In this document: piece after piece, positions 53,534-64,000 of the stretch | Position numbering within the stretch: position 1 is the first letter of the stretch | Layout of the letters: the number at the start of each line of letters is the position of its first letter | Source: Argopecten irradians | Taxonomy: Eukaryota; Mollusca; Bivalvia; Pectinida; Pectinidae | Direction of reading: 5' to 3' | NCBI RefSeq assembly: GCF_041381155.1 | Contig: NC_091134.1 | Location: 13,580,008 to 13,644,007, forward strand | Length of the DNA stretch: 64,000 nucleotides | Program-made: the position numbers and the translations under genes | Notes under the pieces: model-generated | What the model was told of the DNA's origin: nothing | What the model saw: only the letters and a program-made list of their open reading frames with translations | Databases searched by the model: none

Positions 53534-54110
53534 TGAAGTATGTGTCCTACAGGCAACTACCTTGTTACTGCGTTTACTGGTAGGTACCTTGTTAGGTGGT
53601 ACTAACTGCCCACTGGCTAACGTCTAGGAAATTGTTTCTCTACTTTCACTGGGTGTATCATTGAGGTATGAGGATAACCAGGGGTCATGGTATTTGGCAA
53701 ATACGTTATCTGTCCTCATTGTGACTAAAATAAGACCAGAAAAAACTTAACATCATCAAGAGTTACTCACGAATTTCCAACATGTTTAATGTTGGCCGTA
53801 TAGCAACGGGGCATATCTTTAATTTTACACTAATAATTTATCGGGAAACACTATACTTGACATACAACTCTGTTTAACTTTCAAAGAAATTTTGTACGTA
53901 TTTAGGTTGTTTTATCGTTAATGAATTTGATAATTATCTTGGATTTGATAGGATTGTACTAATACATTGTTTATGTATTTTCTGCCTTGATTTGGATATG
54001 AATTAAATACAGACTTCCAATATTACTTAAATACATACCATTTTGATTTGTAATACAAATAGTGCCTCTGTATGTATATAGAAATATTCATATTTCGATT
54101 GTGTTTTCAG

Positions 54111-54545
54111 AAAACAAAGAACAAGATGACTGCTTACAAGTTGGTTAGTAAGAGAAAACATGTGGAAAATATGAAACTCATAATCATAGAAGACGAAAAT
54201 ACATTTTTATTTCAAATTTCTTCTAAAAATGATTTAAAATATTTTAAAAAGACAAAGTTGAACTTTTCCTCAAAGAACATGTAGTTATTATCATACTTTC
54301 TCGCATTCATTCAAGTGCTGCTGCAATACCACGATTGACAGTAGGATTCAAGAGTTACGCCCCTTTACTCGGATTCAGAAATAAGACAAGAAATGAATAT
54401 TCTTACAATACATGAGTGTTTCACATATGTGGTATTCTACTCTAATGGTTGATTTGAAGTGCAAAATTAATCGAAATATAAAGAGAAAAACCTATCTATC
54501 TTATTGGTGCATACGTACTTATAATTATATCCGTTTTTAAATAAA
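54111..54545 (+). other. Possible transporter 3' untranslated exon
   Basis: A good acceptor (TTGTGTTTTCAG) precedes 54111 and could join the donor at 53212. AATAAA lies at 54540-54545. The segment has no convincing coding frame. A second acceptor-like TTTTCAG precedes 54919. This is inferred from splice signals only. Confidence 0.35.
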
Positions 54546-55549
54546 GAAACATGCTTTGTCTTGTACTTTATAAGAATTATATTTAATGTACTAAATTACT
54601 TGACTGTAGGCTATATAATGTTCCCTTTACTGTGTGTAAGTGGGCACGAAACAGAGTTGTGTAAACATATGCAGTTGGTAAGTTGAAAAATATCTTAGAT
54701 CCATGTATAATTAACCGATTTAGATGGATCACGACACTTAATTGGAATTCCATTGTATCCGTTATACTATAATACGCTTTTGAACATGTTATCTTGCGCA
54801 TTTGTCATTGCCATTTGTAAAAATTACGCATGTAGTGAGTTTTGATCGCCAAAAAACATGCTCTGATAGCTATATATTCCTGTTATCATAAAAGATATTG
54901 TATTTATGAATTTTCAGAAAGCAATTGATAAATTACTTTTTTGTGAAAACCAACTTTCGTGTTTGTGGGTACTATGGTCACTGCTGTGGCAAACGATTGT
55001 CTACACAGGAGAAAAGAACATCCTCTGGTCAATATATAGGGGAATATGGCACCATTTCTGCTTTTATCAGGATTAAGAAATGTCTAGAAATTCCTGGAAA
55101 CTTAATGGGATTGTTATATGGAGTCTTGTGCTTAGTAAATTGCAGAATGCCAATTTTGTCAAAATATAATTTAATAGCAAATTGATATTCACCAGGTTAC
55201 CGTAATGTTATAGTTAACGTTTTCGCAATAAATACTACTTGAACTACAGTCATATTTCAGTACAAACTTTCTGGCTAGAAAACGCTAAAATATGATTGTC
55301 ACTTACATATTTGCACACTGAACACAGCTAACAATATCTGTTAAATTTCCTTAAATTGTTAAGTCAAGGTGCATTACCAACAATGTTGCCAAAAAGATTT
55401 ATTTTCCTAACCAAATATAAATATATACATTTACATATGTACTTTTGTGTAAATATGCTATAAATTATTTTTATGTAAATTCAGAAATATATAAATTATT
55501 TATCTGTATTTGTTGTAAAGTGCCACAGTGAGATAAGCATATAGATATA

Positions 55550-55862
55550 CACCCTCGGTATTCCGGGGGTTACTATCACTGACGTCATATCGACCCCCTG
55601 GACATTATCACAGTAAAACTGGAGGCAGCTCAGGAGAAAACAACTGACAAATCACAAACCCGAAAAGTTTTCCTTTGAAGATTACAGAGAAAGCAAGGCC
55701 CAACTTCAAAGAAACCACATTCAGCCACAATGTACCGTTATACAATTTCTTTTATGTACATCAAACGATCAAATTATCTGTGTCGACTTGTCAGATTCAC
55801 TATAAGATAGTCCAGGGGTGGATACTACGTCAGTGAAAGTAAACCCAGAAGCATCAAGGATG
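55550..55862. mobile_element. 313-bp MITE with perfect 9-bp target duplication
   Basis: Ends are CACCCTCGGTATTCCGGGGG and its approximate inverted copy (...GCATCAAGGATG), with GTTACTATCACTGACGTCAT inside the left arm. The 9-mer ATAGATATA flanks both sides exactly (55541-55549 and 55863-55871). The interior is homologous to the element at 46355, including CCCAACTTCAAAG. No coding capacity. Confidence 0.88.
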
Positions 55863-58448
55863 ATAGATATATATTGTTAATGCATTACATTATTGTTATG
55901 TTAAAAATGAATTTCCCCATAGAAAAACTGTATCAAATTAAATATTTGCATATGCATGATATTATTAAATGTGCAATTATTAAAAATGAATACTTGCTTC
56001 CGATTGTTATTAATGTTACTTTTTATATTTTGTTTATTTTGTTAAGATGTTATGTTCAATAATTTCCTTATATACATATAAACATTTCCCCGTTGCGTTT
56101 GCGCTCTCATGATTCCAAAACAGAGTTAGCTAACTTTGGTTTTTGATGCCTCTGTGTGATTTCTCATCATTATACCATTGGTATTTGACATATAACGATT
56201 CTGCTGTTTGTTTTTATTTAGGCATATATCATCTAGCAAAACATTTGTTAATTTCAAATATCTGTATCAGTATTGTGATTTCAAGGATAAACATTTCTCA
56301 TTTGACCCTCCCAACATGGCAAGTTGATAATACGATGGTTGTTTATTGATAATTAAACATATTATGCCATATATTGAACAAGTTCATGTCATTTAGAACT
56401 GAACCTGTGGACAACTCCAATGTTACCGAGGAAAGTTATCCTCTGGAACTCTTTTTTTCTGATTTATTAACACGTTTTCGTACGTAATGAATGAAAGTTT
56501 AAACCGAAAAACAAAAGCTTTACTTGTCAATAAATCTGAGCAAGTGTTCTGAAAAGTTTAGTGATAATACTTTTTAATGATGATTGATATCCATTCGTGT
56601 TATTAATAGCTCAAAATCTGATGAGTTCTATCTAAGTGTAGGCCAATCTTATTAACAATAAACTTGTAATTCCGCTCCACTACGATGCTCTACGTTGTCT
56701 AGCAGAATAACAAGTCTAATTTTAATTAGATTGAGTGTAGGCTAAAGAAAATTATACTTTTGATACATATGGATGTTGCTTGTATAACATGTATGATCAA
56801 ATACGTGGAAATATTACGTGAAACCTTCATTAAGGAATATGGATGACATTTCAGGGGCATTCAAGTAAAGTTCTGGAATTTGTATGAAGATATTTGGATA
56901 AAACTAATCTTATAGTGTACTTGGTGAAGGATGCTGCCTTGAAAGCGAGCATGCACAAATTGTATATAAATGAAGATTTTGTTAAGGTGATTTGGCTTGC
57001 AGTCAAAAGTCCTTTTAGATTTCTGGGGTATTTGGTTACTTTTTGCTAATTACCTATTTTGTATAAAACTCCTTCTGATCTACCAGAGTTACTTCCCATA
57101 GTTTTACCCGTCAGTACCTACCTGAATTATTTCCCTTTGTTTAGTCCGTCAGTACTGAATCGAAGGAAAGCATTGGACGTAATCGAAACATACCGGGGAT
57201 ATAAATATATCCGGCTATTTGTCAAGTCTAGTAAAGGAACAGTATTGCTGTAATGTATAAGCTGATACGTTTCGTTAAGTTTACAGTTTTGTTGTGTTTG
57301 TGATAGTACAAATGTAAATAATGTGGACCCTTTATTTGGATGACTGTTGACAATAGATATTGTATTGATGTAAATATATCCTCTATGCTCGTTAAAAGTC
57401 GTCAGATGTATTGTTATCAATATTTTATTGGGCAATAAACATGATGCATATTTTCAGAATTTTTGAATTTTTGCATTTTATGTTCTTTATAATGGATATG
57501 AATAACTATAATTGGTTGGTTGGTCTGTCCGTCCGTCCATCAGGATGCCCGGATGGATGTCTGGATGTTTGTTCTTAATTAATTTTGTTGAACGTCATAC
57601 AATGGTAGCTTATGAATAAGCTACCTGAACTATATCTTGGGTAAAAAAGTAACAAGTTTTAAGTTCCTATTTCCATATTGTAACTTATAAAAGTATGGAT
57701 GGATGTTGTTGAATCTTAAAATACAATTTAAGTTCATGGGGTAACTGAAATATGTTGAAAAGGTCAACTACAAATTTAAAAAGCCACATACTAAACTAGA
57801 TTATTATTGAAAATCTTATAACAGAACACCATGTCATCATTGTTTACCGAAGAATTGTATATATTTAAAGAACCTTCATGTCTAGGATGCAATTGAGTCT
57901 TTTAATTGTTTTTAAAAGACCAACGTCACCATTGGTAATTTAAGAAAATCATTGTTTAGACTCAATGTCCTTCCGTTCGTCACAACTCATAGAAACAAAG
58001 GATTTCGGACAAGTTAAATATTTAGTATTGTCAAATCAAGGTAAAGGAAATGTAATAGCTTACCAGGGTCTTGCATTAGTTCAGCAATACTTATAACGCT
58101 CCAGGATTTATTTAACGTCTTGAATTAAAAATTTGTCATTTTGGCATTTAAGGACGCACAAAAGAAAAAAAAATCATTGAAATACATCAAATACATTGAA
58201 ACAAGTACAGTACCTGACAGCTGTCTTATGTGTATTTGGAAATCGTTAACCGTAGGTTGACGGAGGGAGCTAAATTGATGTACAGAGATTTGAACCAGCC
58301 GACTACCCAGTGGTACCAAAATCGCCCTATCTAAATGATATTACAAAGAACGAAAACGCCATAAACGTTATACAATGTAGATCGAATGTCGTATTCAGTT
58401 CTGATGTACTTACAGTCAGTAGTCGTGATACAGTATCACGTATTAATT

Positions 58449-58899
58449 ATTAGGCAACGTGAAGTTCGCACTGGATTTGGGATTCCGGATTCGAATAACG
58501 AATCCGAATAACGAATCCGGTGCCAGCGCCGTATTCGTTATTCAAAATGAACAACGAAAAACGATCGAATGAGGTGTTTTACGGCTTTCAAGTATTTAAA
58601 TGATGTCCATGTAAGTTTTACTGAATACTGAATTAAGTGCTGGTACCGGATTCGTTATGCAAAGTGTAAAACAAAAGATGATCTAAGGAGGTGTTTTACG
58701 GTTTTCAAGTCTTAAACAATTTATTGAGGTATTAAGTTGTTTTTCGGGGGTTGTGAAATTATGTTTTGGTCATTGTATGATTTGAAATTGTTACGTTTGT
58801 ATTCATTTTGGAATAACGAATAAGTCGCTGGCACCGGATTCGTTATTCGAATCCAGAATCCAGAATCCATAATCCGGTGCTAATTTCACGTTGCTTAAT
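58449..58899. mobile_element. 451-bp MITE with long inverted repeats and internal duplication
   Basis: ATTAGGCAACGTGAAGTTCG at the left matches the inverted right end (ATTAAGCAACGTGAAATTAG). Inside the ends are several GGATTCGTTATTC/GAATAACGAATCC motifs in both orientations. AGGTGTTTTACGG recurs at 58572 and 58689, so the interior also carries a 117-bp-spaced duplication. No open frame or clear target duplication. Confidence 0.85.
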
Positions 58900-59105
58900 C
58901 ATTATTCCTTAGGTGACTGTGCACCCGCACTTCATACACGCAACACGCCGTATTCATATTGTTTCCTAAACATCAGTTTTTCGCATGAACTTTGCAAAAA
59001 AGACGTGTAAGTTTTCTTTGCCACTAAGACAGTGAAAACAAAATGGTACACGAACAAATAATGAAATTTATTTCCAGAAAATCGGTCCTAGTTTAAATGA
59101 AACAA

Positions 59106-59111
59106 TTTATT
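59106..59111 (-). promoter_or_regulatory. Candidate poly(A) signal of the GPCR gene
   Basis: TTTATT on the + strand, i.e. AATAAA on the coding strand, about 60 bases after the stop codon. A second copy is at 59067-59072. Confidence 0.45.
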
Positions 59112-59170
59112 ATAACATATATAATGATATATCAATGATTGATTTTTATCAAGACGTTAAATAACTATGA

Positions 59171-60175
59171 TCATATAGCGGTTGAAGCTGTCTGAGTAGA
59201 TGATAGTTGTTGAAGATCGTTAGATCTTTGGTCATCCTTACTTGTTACGGTTCCTGATGTCAAAACACCGACTCTGTTCGGCTGTTTGAAGCACTGACAT
59301 TTACCCATCACCGCTAGAGTACTTTTCACGTCTTTGTTCAATGAACCATAAAACAGAACATTCAAGAGACTGTTCAACCAAGAAAGTATAAGTAAGCATT
59401 GGGTTATCACTTTCTCCATAGGAACATCCGAATCGACAATCAAAAGATGAATCCGAAAAGAATACAACGGTAAATGACATCCAATGAAGAGGAAAATCAT
59501 AGCTAGTAGAAGCCTGATCGATCGTCTTCTTTTTATCAGAAGCTGCATTCCACCAGATATCCGAATTTTAGGTTGAGAGGCTATTCTCACAGACACAGCC
59601 ACATTGCAGGTCACTAGGACAGCACTGGGCAGAAGAAAGAGTACAATAAAGTCCATGTACACTAACCTCTTATGTAGGTCAGCTCGGCCTGCGATGATTG
59701 TACACTCAGTGTGGGAAACGTTTCCCGATATCTTGGTCACGGCACCAAAAATAAATGGCGTTCGCAATGCATACAGTAAAGCTATCATCCAAACAAAACC
59801 AAGCGTAAGGTAAGAAAAATAGTGGTGTACACCTTTGAATTTAAATGGAAATAATATAGCTCGCATACGATCCACCGCCATCACAGATATTGATAATGCA
59901 CTGGCCGCACTCACTGCATACTCTCCATAGTAACACAGTTTACACACAGCATCAACCCATCGAACATGTAGAAACATTATAGAGATAGCGTTCGGTATAA
60001 CAAATATTCCAATAAACATGTCCGCGAAAGCAAGTGAAAGCAGAAGAATATTTTTGGATTTCCGAACATTTGCTTTTGTGAAAAGAATGATAATTACTAT
60101 TAAGTTGAAAATAATCACTAAAATCATAAGGGTCACATCTATGACGAGAAAGGTTACGCTGTAAGGCTCATGCAT
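59171..60175 (-). CDS. Class A (rhodopsin-like) GPCR, single exon, ligand unassigned
   Basis: A 334-residue receptor with seven hydrophobic segments: about 8-33, 42-67, 78-100, 120-143, 172-196, 221-244, 254-277. Class A landmarks: LAFAD at 48-52 (TM2 Asp52), Cys78 at the top of TM3 with Cys158 in loop 2 (predicted disulfide), DRM at 102-104 in place of DRY, CHLP at 233-236 in place of CWxP, and NSLLNVLFY at 268-276 covering the NPxxY position. Sequon Asn152 lies in loop 2; Cys293/Cys295 after helix 8 may be palmitoylated; the tail is Ser/Thr-rich. The N-terminus is short (about 8 residues). An in-frame TGA four codons upstream of the ATG supports this start unless an upstream exon is spliced in. 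The sequence resembles peptide and orphan receptors; I cannot name a ligand. Confidence 0.92.
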   Translation of the reverse strand: MHEPYSVTFLVIDVTLMILVIIFNLIVIIILFTKANVRKSKNILLLSLAFADMFIGIFVIPNAISIMFLHVRWVDAVCKLCYYGEYAVSAASALSISVMAVDRMRAILFPFKFKGVHHYFSYLTLGFVWMIALLYALRTPFIFGAVTKISGNVSHTECTIIAGRADLHKRLVYMDFIVLFLLPSAVLVTCNVAVSVRIASQPKIRISGGMQLLIKRRRSIRLLLAMIFLFIGCHLPLYSFRIHLLIVDSDVPMEKVITQCLLILSWLNSLLNVLFYGSLNKDVKSTLAVMGKCQCFKQPNRVGVLTSGTVTSKDDQRSNDLQQLSSTQTASTAI

Positions 60176-62153
60176 CGTGTTTAAACGTCACTTGTTTCCA
60201 GAAGACAAATATCCATCAAATCAGTTCATGTCAAAACGGATCGATTCTTGTAGATGAATGAAACTGCTTTTGGGATTGACATTCAACCAATATGTCTCTG
60301 ATTGATGTTCAATCAATATCAAGATATCCAGATATATTTCTTGGTAAAACAATCTATTTGGTGTGTCTTCTCGAAAATAAATATCCCCAAAGATCAAGTA
60401 GTAACTTGAAGTTGCAATTGTCTAACACGGTTTTCCTTTGTTTGTACATTGCCATTTAGAATAATTCATCCTCACACCTCGTTACAATATCACAATGGTA
60501 TATCCATGTTCTTTGTCTCGAGAGAAAACATAATATTTCACTGACTGTGGTCTTCTGTAAAGAGTAGATCGGCACAGCTCGACGAAGTTTTGTGTCCCAT
60601 CAGGAGGCTGAGTTAGCTCAAGCAATAGGTTTTGTTCTTTGTAGACATTTCTAATAAGACGTTATTACCCAGATTCAGGATATCCATACTGATTCACATT
60701 GGTTATAGTAATATTTGTTTATTCCTCTGTTGATACGAATGCAACACATTCTCAATGTATATACTTTGTACACGTATATGGTTAATGACACATTGTAAAC
60801 GTCTATCAATTTCCTTGTAGTCATGGTAACTATACTTCAGTAAGTCTGCATAAGCAGCTTTACAGTCATCACATCTCAAAGACGTCAAAAAAAAAGCTTT
60901 CAACATACTCGTCGGCGTCCGATCCGCGAAACATCCGGTCCGTTGAAACCGGATCTTAACATTTCCCTTGTTGCCATGTACTTACAGAACATGTTCCATT
61001 GAAGTTCTATAAACCAGGCGACAGCCGTCTACAAAATGGAAATTAGTTGGTGTTATGGAGTTCAAAGCGATCCGAGATTTATACGAATAGACTCAATTAA
61101 AACTAAATCTGCCTGATTTGGTTTTATGTACTCAGCTTTACCTTAGCTAGTATCAAATGTAGGAAGTATACAAGTATAAGTATGGCACAATCAGCAAAAA
61201 AGGAGACTGTTATATGTGTATAATCTTGATAGAGAGTGACTACCGGAAAATGCGTGACTAATTGCACTAATCATTCATTGATGTTTAAGGTACTCGGAAA
61301 AAAAACACATTCGAAAATGAAAAATTATGGAAGGCTACAAATGATTTTTTTGGAAATATTGATAAAAGTCCAGGAGTCGAAAGCACTGGGTTCGATTTTA
61401 AATTATAACATTGATATGCTTGATTAAAACGTGATTTCTTCTCGACAGAAAAAGAAAGATATAAAAAGAACAATTATCAAACCAAAACGTATGCAATGAC
61501 AAACATCAATTTGACATCTGATGTTTCTTCAATCGATAAGTCTGTTAGAGTATCCAATGAAAGAAAGGTATGCATTAATGTTGTATGCAGCTTGTCAGTC
61601 GATCAAAGTTCCAAATGTGATCATAGATTAACCGTCCCTAGAATGACAGGCATTGTGTTTGCATTGAACCCCCCCCCCCCTTCCTTTTACCCTCCTTTCA
61701 GATTTTCCGCTTGTCATTCAGTTCTCAAACATACAAAAAGATCCTGATCTACACTACATTATAATCCATCATACATTGACATGAAACCGTATTTATATTT
61801 ACCAAATAACAATATACCATACTTCATATTAATTTTCTCCGTTATATTTCTCAGATTATTGTCTCACATTCGATCATCATCGTAGTCGACCTGGTGATTT
61901 CACACGCACTTTTATAAATGCAAGGAAATATTATAAAAAATCGACAATAAGTATGCATTTGAACAGAAATGAAAACAATAACTGCATGATATTACTTATG
62001 TGAACACAAACGTCTCTTCTGAGTTCCCCTTTAGTGGTATTGATTGAATATTTTTTTAGTTGTCATATACTTTGGTCTACCAATGCCTGTAACATATTTT
62101 TGCTAGACTGATACCTTACTGTCAATGGTATACATGTAATAGTCGTATTTCAT

Positions 62154-62261
62154 TCATACCTACGGGTGTAATACTGGCTGGTCTAGGGCAATACACTCAT
62201 GCCGCCTGAGGCTGTATTGCATGGCTACCCATGCAATAAACCCTCGTGACGTCACGGCGTC
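62154..62261 (+). repeat. Dispersed repeat with internal hairpin, copy 1
   Basis: CATACCTACGGGTGTAATAC TGGCTGGTC..GGGCAAT and so on; about 80% similar to 62804-62915 in direct orientation. It includes the hairpin GCATGG/CCATGC at 62219-62234 and ends near CCTCGTGACGTCACGG. Confidence 0.8.
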
Positions 62262-62485
62262 AACAAAATTTCTATTTCCTCTGTAAAATTTTAACATTTT
62301 TTCACAAACTTGACTGGTTTTACTATAAAAGATGCAAACAACGGAATTTTTGTTGAAAATATCACGTAATTTTTCATGTATGATTTTTTTACTTTCAGCC
62401 GTAGATGTCTTCGAATTTATTTCAAAATGGCGGGATATTATAGTTGTAAAATTGCAGTAAAACGTCGAGGTATGAAAGACAAATA

Positions 62486-62633
62486 CTTTTTCATAAGTGG
62501 ATATGAAAGATAGGGATACTCTACCCTCGGGATCACAAAATGTTGCAAAACCCTCGGCAAGCCTCGGGCTTTACTACATTTTGTGACCCTCGGGTAGAAT
62601 ATCCCTATCCTTCATATCCACATATGAAAGAGT
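62486..62633. repeat. Long imperfect palindrome
   Basis: The left arm (TTCATAAGTGGATATGAAAG, ATAGGGATACTCTACCC, TCGGGATCACAAAATG) and right arm (CATTTTGTGACCCTCGGG, TAGAATATCCCTATCC, TTCATATCCACATATGAA) are inverted copies over about 56 bp. A loop of about 30 bases contains two CCTCGG motifs. It lies between the two repeat copies at 62154 and 62804. Confidence 0.88.
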
Positions 62634-62803
62634 CTTATAATTTTTCTCATTATTATCTTCATTTAAGTAACGTTAAATTTTATCTTTGAACGTATAATAG
62701 TCGTATATCTTTTAGTTGATGATTGCAACAGAATTCAGGTTTTTGATGTCCCGCTTCAACTGATTAACCATATCACACACACTATATATAGTATATATAT
62801 TTC

Positions 62804-62915
62804 TCTCATACCTACATGTGTAATACTGGCTGGTCCAGGGCAATGCACTTACATTGCCTGAAGTTGTATTACATGGCTACCCATGTAATAAAGCCTCATG
62901 ACGTTACAAAGTCAT
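62804..62915 (+). repeat. Dispersed repeat with internal hairpin, copy 2
   Basis: CATACCTACATGTGTAATAC TGGCTGGTCCAGGGCAAT and so on, homologous to 62154-62261. The hairpin is ACATGG/CCATGT at 62871-62886, with the outer pair changed relative to copy 1 but pairing kept. Confidence 0.8.
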
Positions 62916-64000
62916 TAAAAGTAACATTTTCTCGGTACAGGTTTAGCCATTTTTTTTAGAAACTAGATATTACCCGAATTTTTTTAACAAGACTTTGGTC
63001 TTTTACCGCTTTTAAGATGCGTGATAATTTATGTCTTCCCTCTATCTGAATGGTATGTTGGTGGTTTTGTCGATCTGAATTTTACAACCGTTTGTTAGAC
63101 TGAAAATTACATGAAATAAAATATTAAAGTATACGGGAATCCCATCAAACGTATTTGGCAAACGTAGAATTTAGAATTTACCTGATATAGACTTATTGGG
63201 AAAAGTAATGACATGAAATCGCCATCTGAATTTAAATGACGGGTTCTGTCGACGAAGACGCGAACGCCTGCTATTCCTGATCACAAAATTATTTTCATTT
63301 ATTTTTTGGTGGTTATCATAATTAAAAAAACAACAACATTTATCCTTATTATCACATTCATAGCATGTCCCCGAATCATGTTGTTTACGTTTATATTAAG
63401 ACGATTTTGGATTTTTTTGCCGAAACCAGACGTCATGGTCCCAGTATGTTATTGATTTTGGAATTTCTGCAATGCCTTTGCCTGATTTAGGTTCCTTTCT
63501 GTATTGCAATACCAATTATACTACAATCAGGTATCTTGCTAAAGAATTCCCGGATTTGTACTGAGCAAAGTCAATTAAAACCAAACGTAGAACTAATAGA
63601 AAACACTGACATATTGACCGCTCCTTTATGCATAATTCCATCAAAGAAATGAACGCAGATTTACGTTGGATACAGACTGATCCAATAAAAATAGTGACAA
63701 TAGAAGAACACTCATACTAATTAGTTAATGCATAAGTCAAGGTCGTGACCGCATACGTCCGTCCTGTAAAACATCGCAAATTTACCTTTGTACACTGTCT
63801 TGTATTTCATAGTTATCGGTGTGTGATGTCAAACAAAGATTGTCACAGACATATCGAGATAAAATGTCGAGCAATAATATTGATAAATCCCATCACTAAC
63901 TATTCTTTTATCTGTATCTGTCACTGTAGTGTTATACTTATGTGATTCTCATTATCTATATAAAAAGTTATATGAAATTATCAATATTACTTCGTTTTAA

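Larger units (their letters stand above)
54546..59170. other. Intergenic stretch between convergent transporter and GPCR
   Basis: Holds two MITEs (55550-55862 and 58449-58899) and a GTCC/GGAT-rich simple patch (57510-57570). Open frames at 54925-55185 and 57059-57253 have no recognised product. The region around 57090-57155 contains two roughly 40-bp similar blocks ending CCGTCAGTAC. Confidence 0.5.
60176..64000. other. Intergenic stretch with a repeat pair and palindrome
   Basis: No supported gene. It contains a C-tract (61669-61680), two copies of one repeat (62154 and 62804) and a long palindrome between them. Open frames at 60703-60906, 61496-61747 and 63745-63945 have no recognisable features. 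Confidence 0.5.

Noticed and set aside
58125..58319. Minus-strand segment with B-box-like GGTTCAAATC
   Set aside because: No A box at the right distance and no cloverleaf; not a tRNA, and too weak to call a SINE.

Overview
The window looks like nuclear DNA of a metazoan, most likely a bivalve mollusc. It is AT-rich, genes are broken by GT..AG introns, and much of the non-coding sequence is tRNA-derived SINE sequence, short inverted-repeat elements (MITEs) and fold-back palindromes of kinds I associate with bivalves. The taxon is an inference from repeat style and gene content, not a search result. No prokaryotic features, rRNA, canonical tRNA gene or CRISPR array were seen.

Three genes are solid. 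(1) An M13 zinc metallopeptidase (neprilysin/endothelin-converting-enzyme type) on the + strand, 18792-34946, reconstructs as 21 coding exons whose phases all agree. They give a 761-residue type II membrane protein with the HExxH, GENIAD and C-terminal CxxW motifs intact. (2) An SLC7-family cationic-amino-acid-transporter-like gene on the + strand, 44644-53206, has four coding exons and encodes 647 residues; one 1.6-kb exon carries most of the protein. (3) A single-exon class A GPCR lies on the - strand, 60175-59171, tail to tail with the transporter.

The first 5 kb contain three short exon-like segments (1483-1615, 2461-2545, 4881-4914) with good splice sites and compatible phases. They may belong to a gene I do not recognise. 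A separate upstream exon at 41617-41692 could give the transporter an alternative N-terminus.

Region by region: 1-4914 possible unknown gene; 4915-18791 no confident gene, with a MITE carrying a perfect 9-bp target duplication (5520-5899) and a palindrome (about 7880-8023); 18792-34946 peptidase, whose introns hold a SINE, a 90-bp tandem duplication, a MITE relic and a 40-bp tandem array; 34947-41616 intergenic, with a 69-bp minisatellite (about 39803-40190) and a MITE with TTTAAAGGC ends; 41617-53211 transporter, with introns holding two MITEs, two SINE-like repeats and a cluster of the palindrome ACCATATGGT; 54111-54545 possible 3' untranslated exon; 54546-59170 intergenic, with two MITEs; 59171-60175 GPCR; 60176-64000 intergenic, with a repeat pair and a long palindrome.

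The three genes are not an operon and show no obvious shared pathway. A membrane peptidase that could trim extracellular peptides and a peptide-receptor-like GPCR could be functionally related, but adjacency alone does not show it. I found no convincing new enzymatic or defence system. The most unusual signals are the MITE families with exact target duplications, the repeated ACCATATGGT palindromes around transporter intron 1, the two-type 69-bp minisatellite and the unassigned exon chain.
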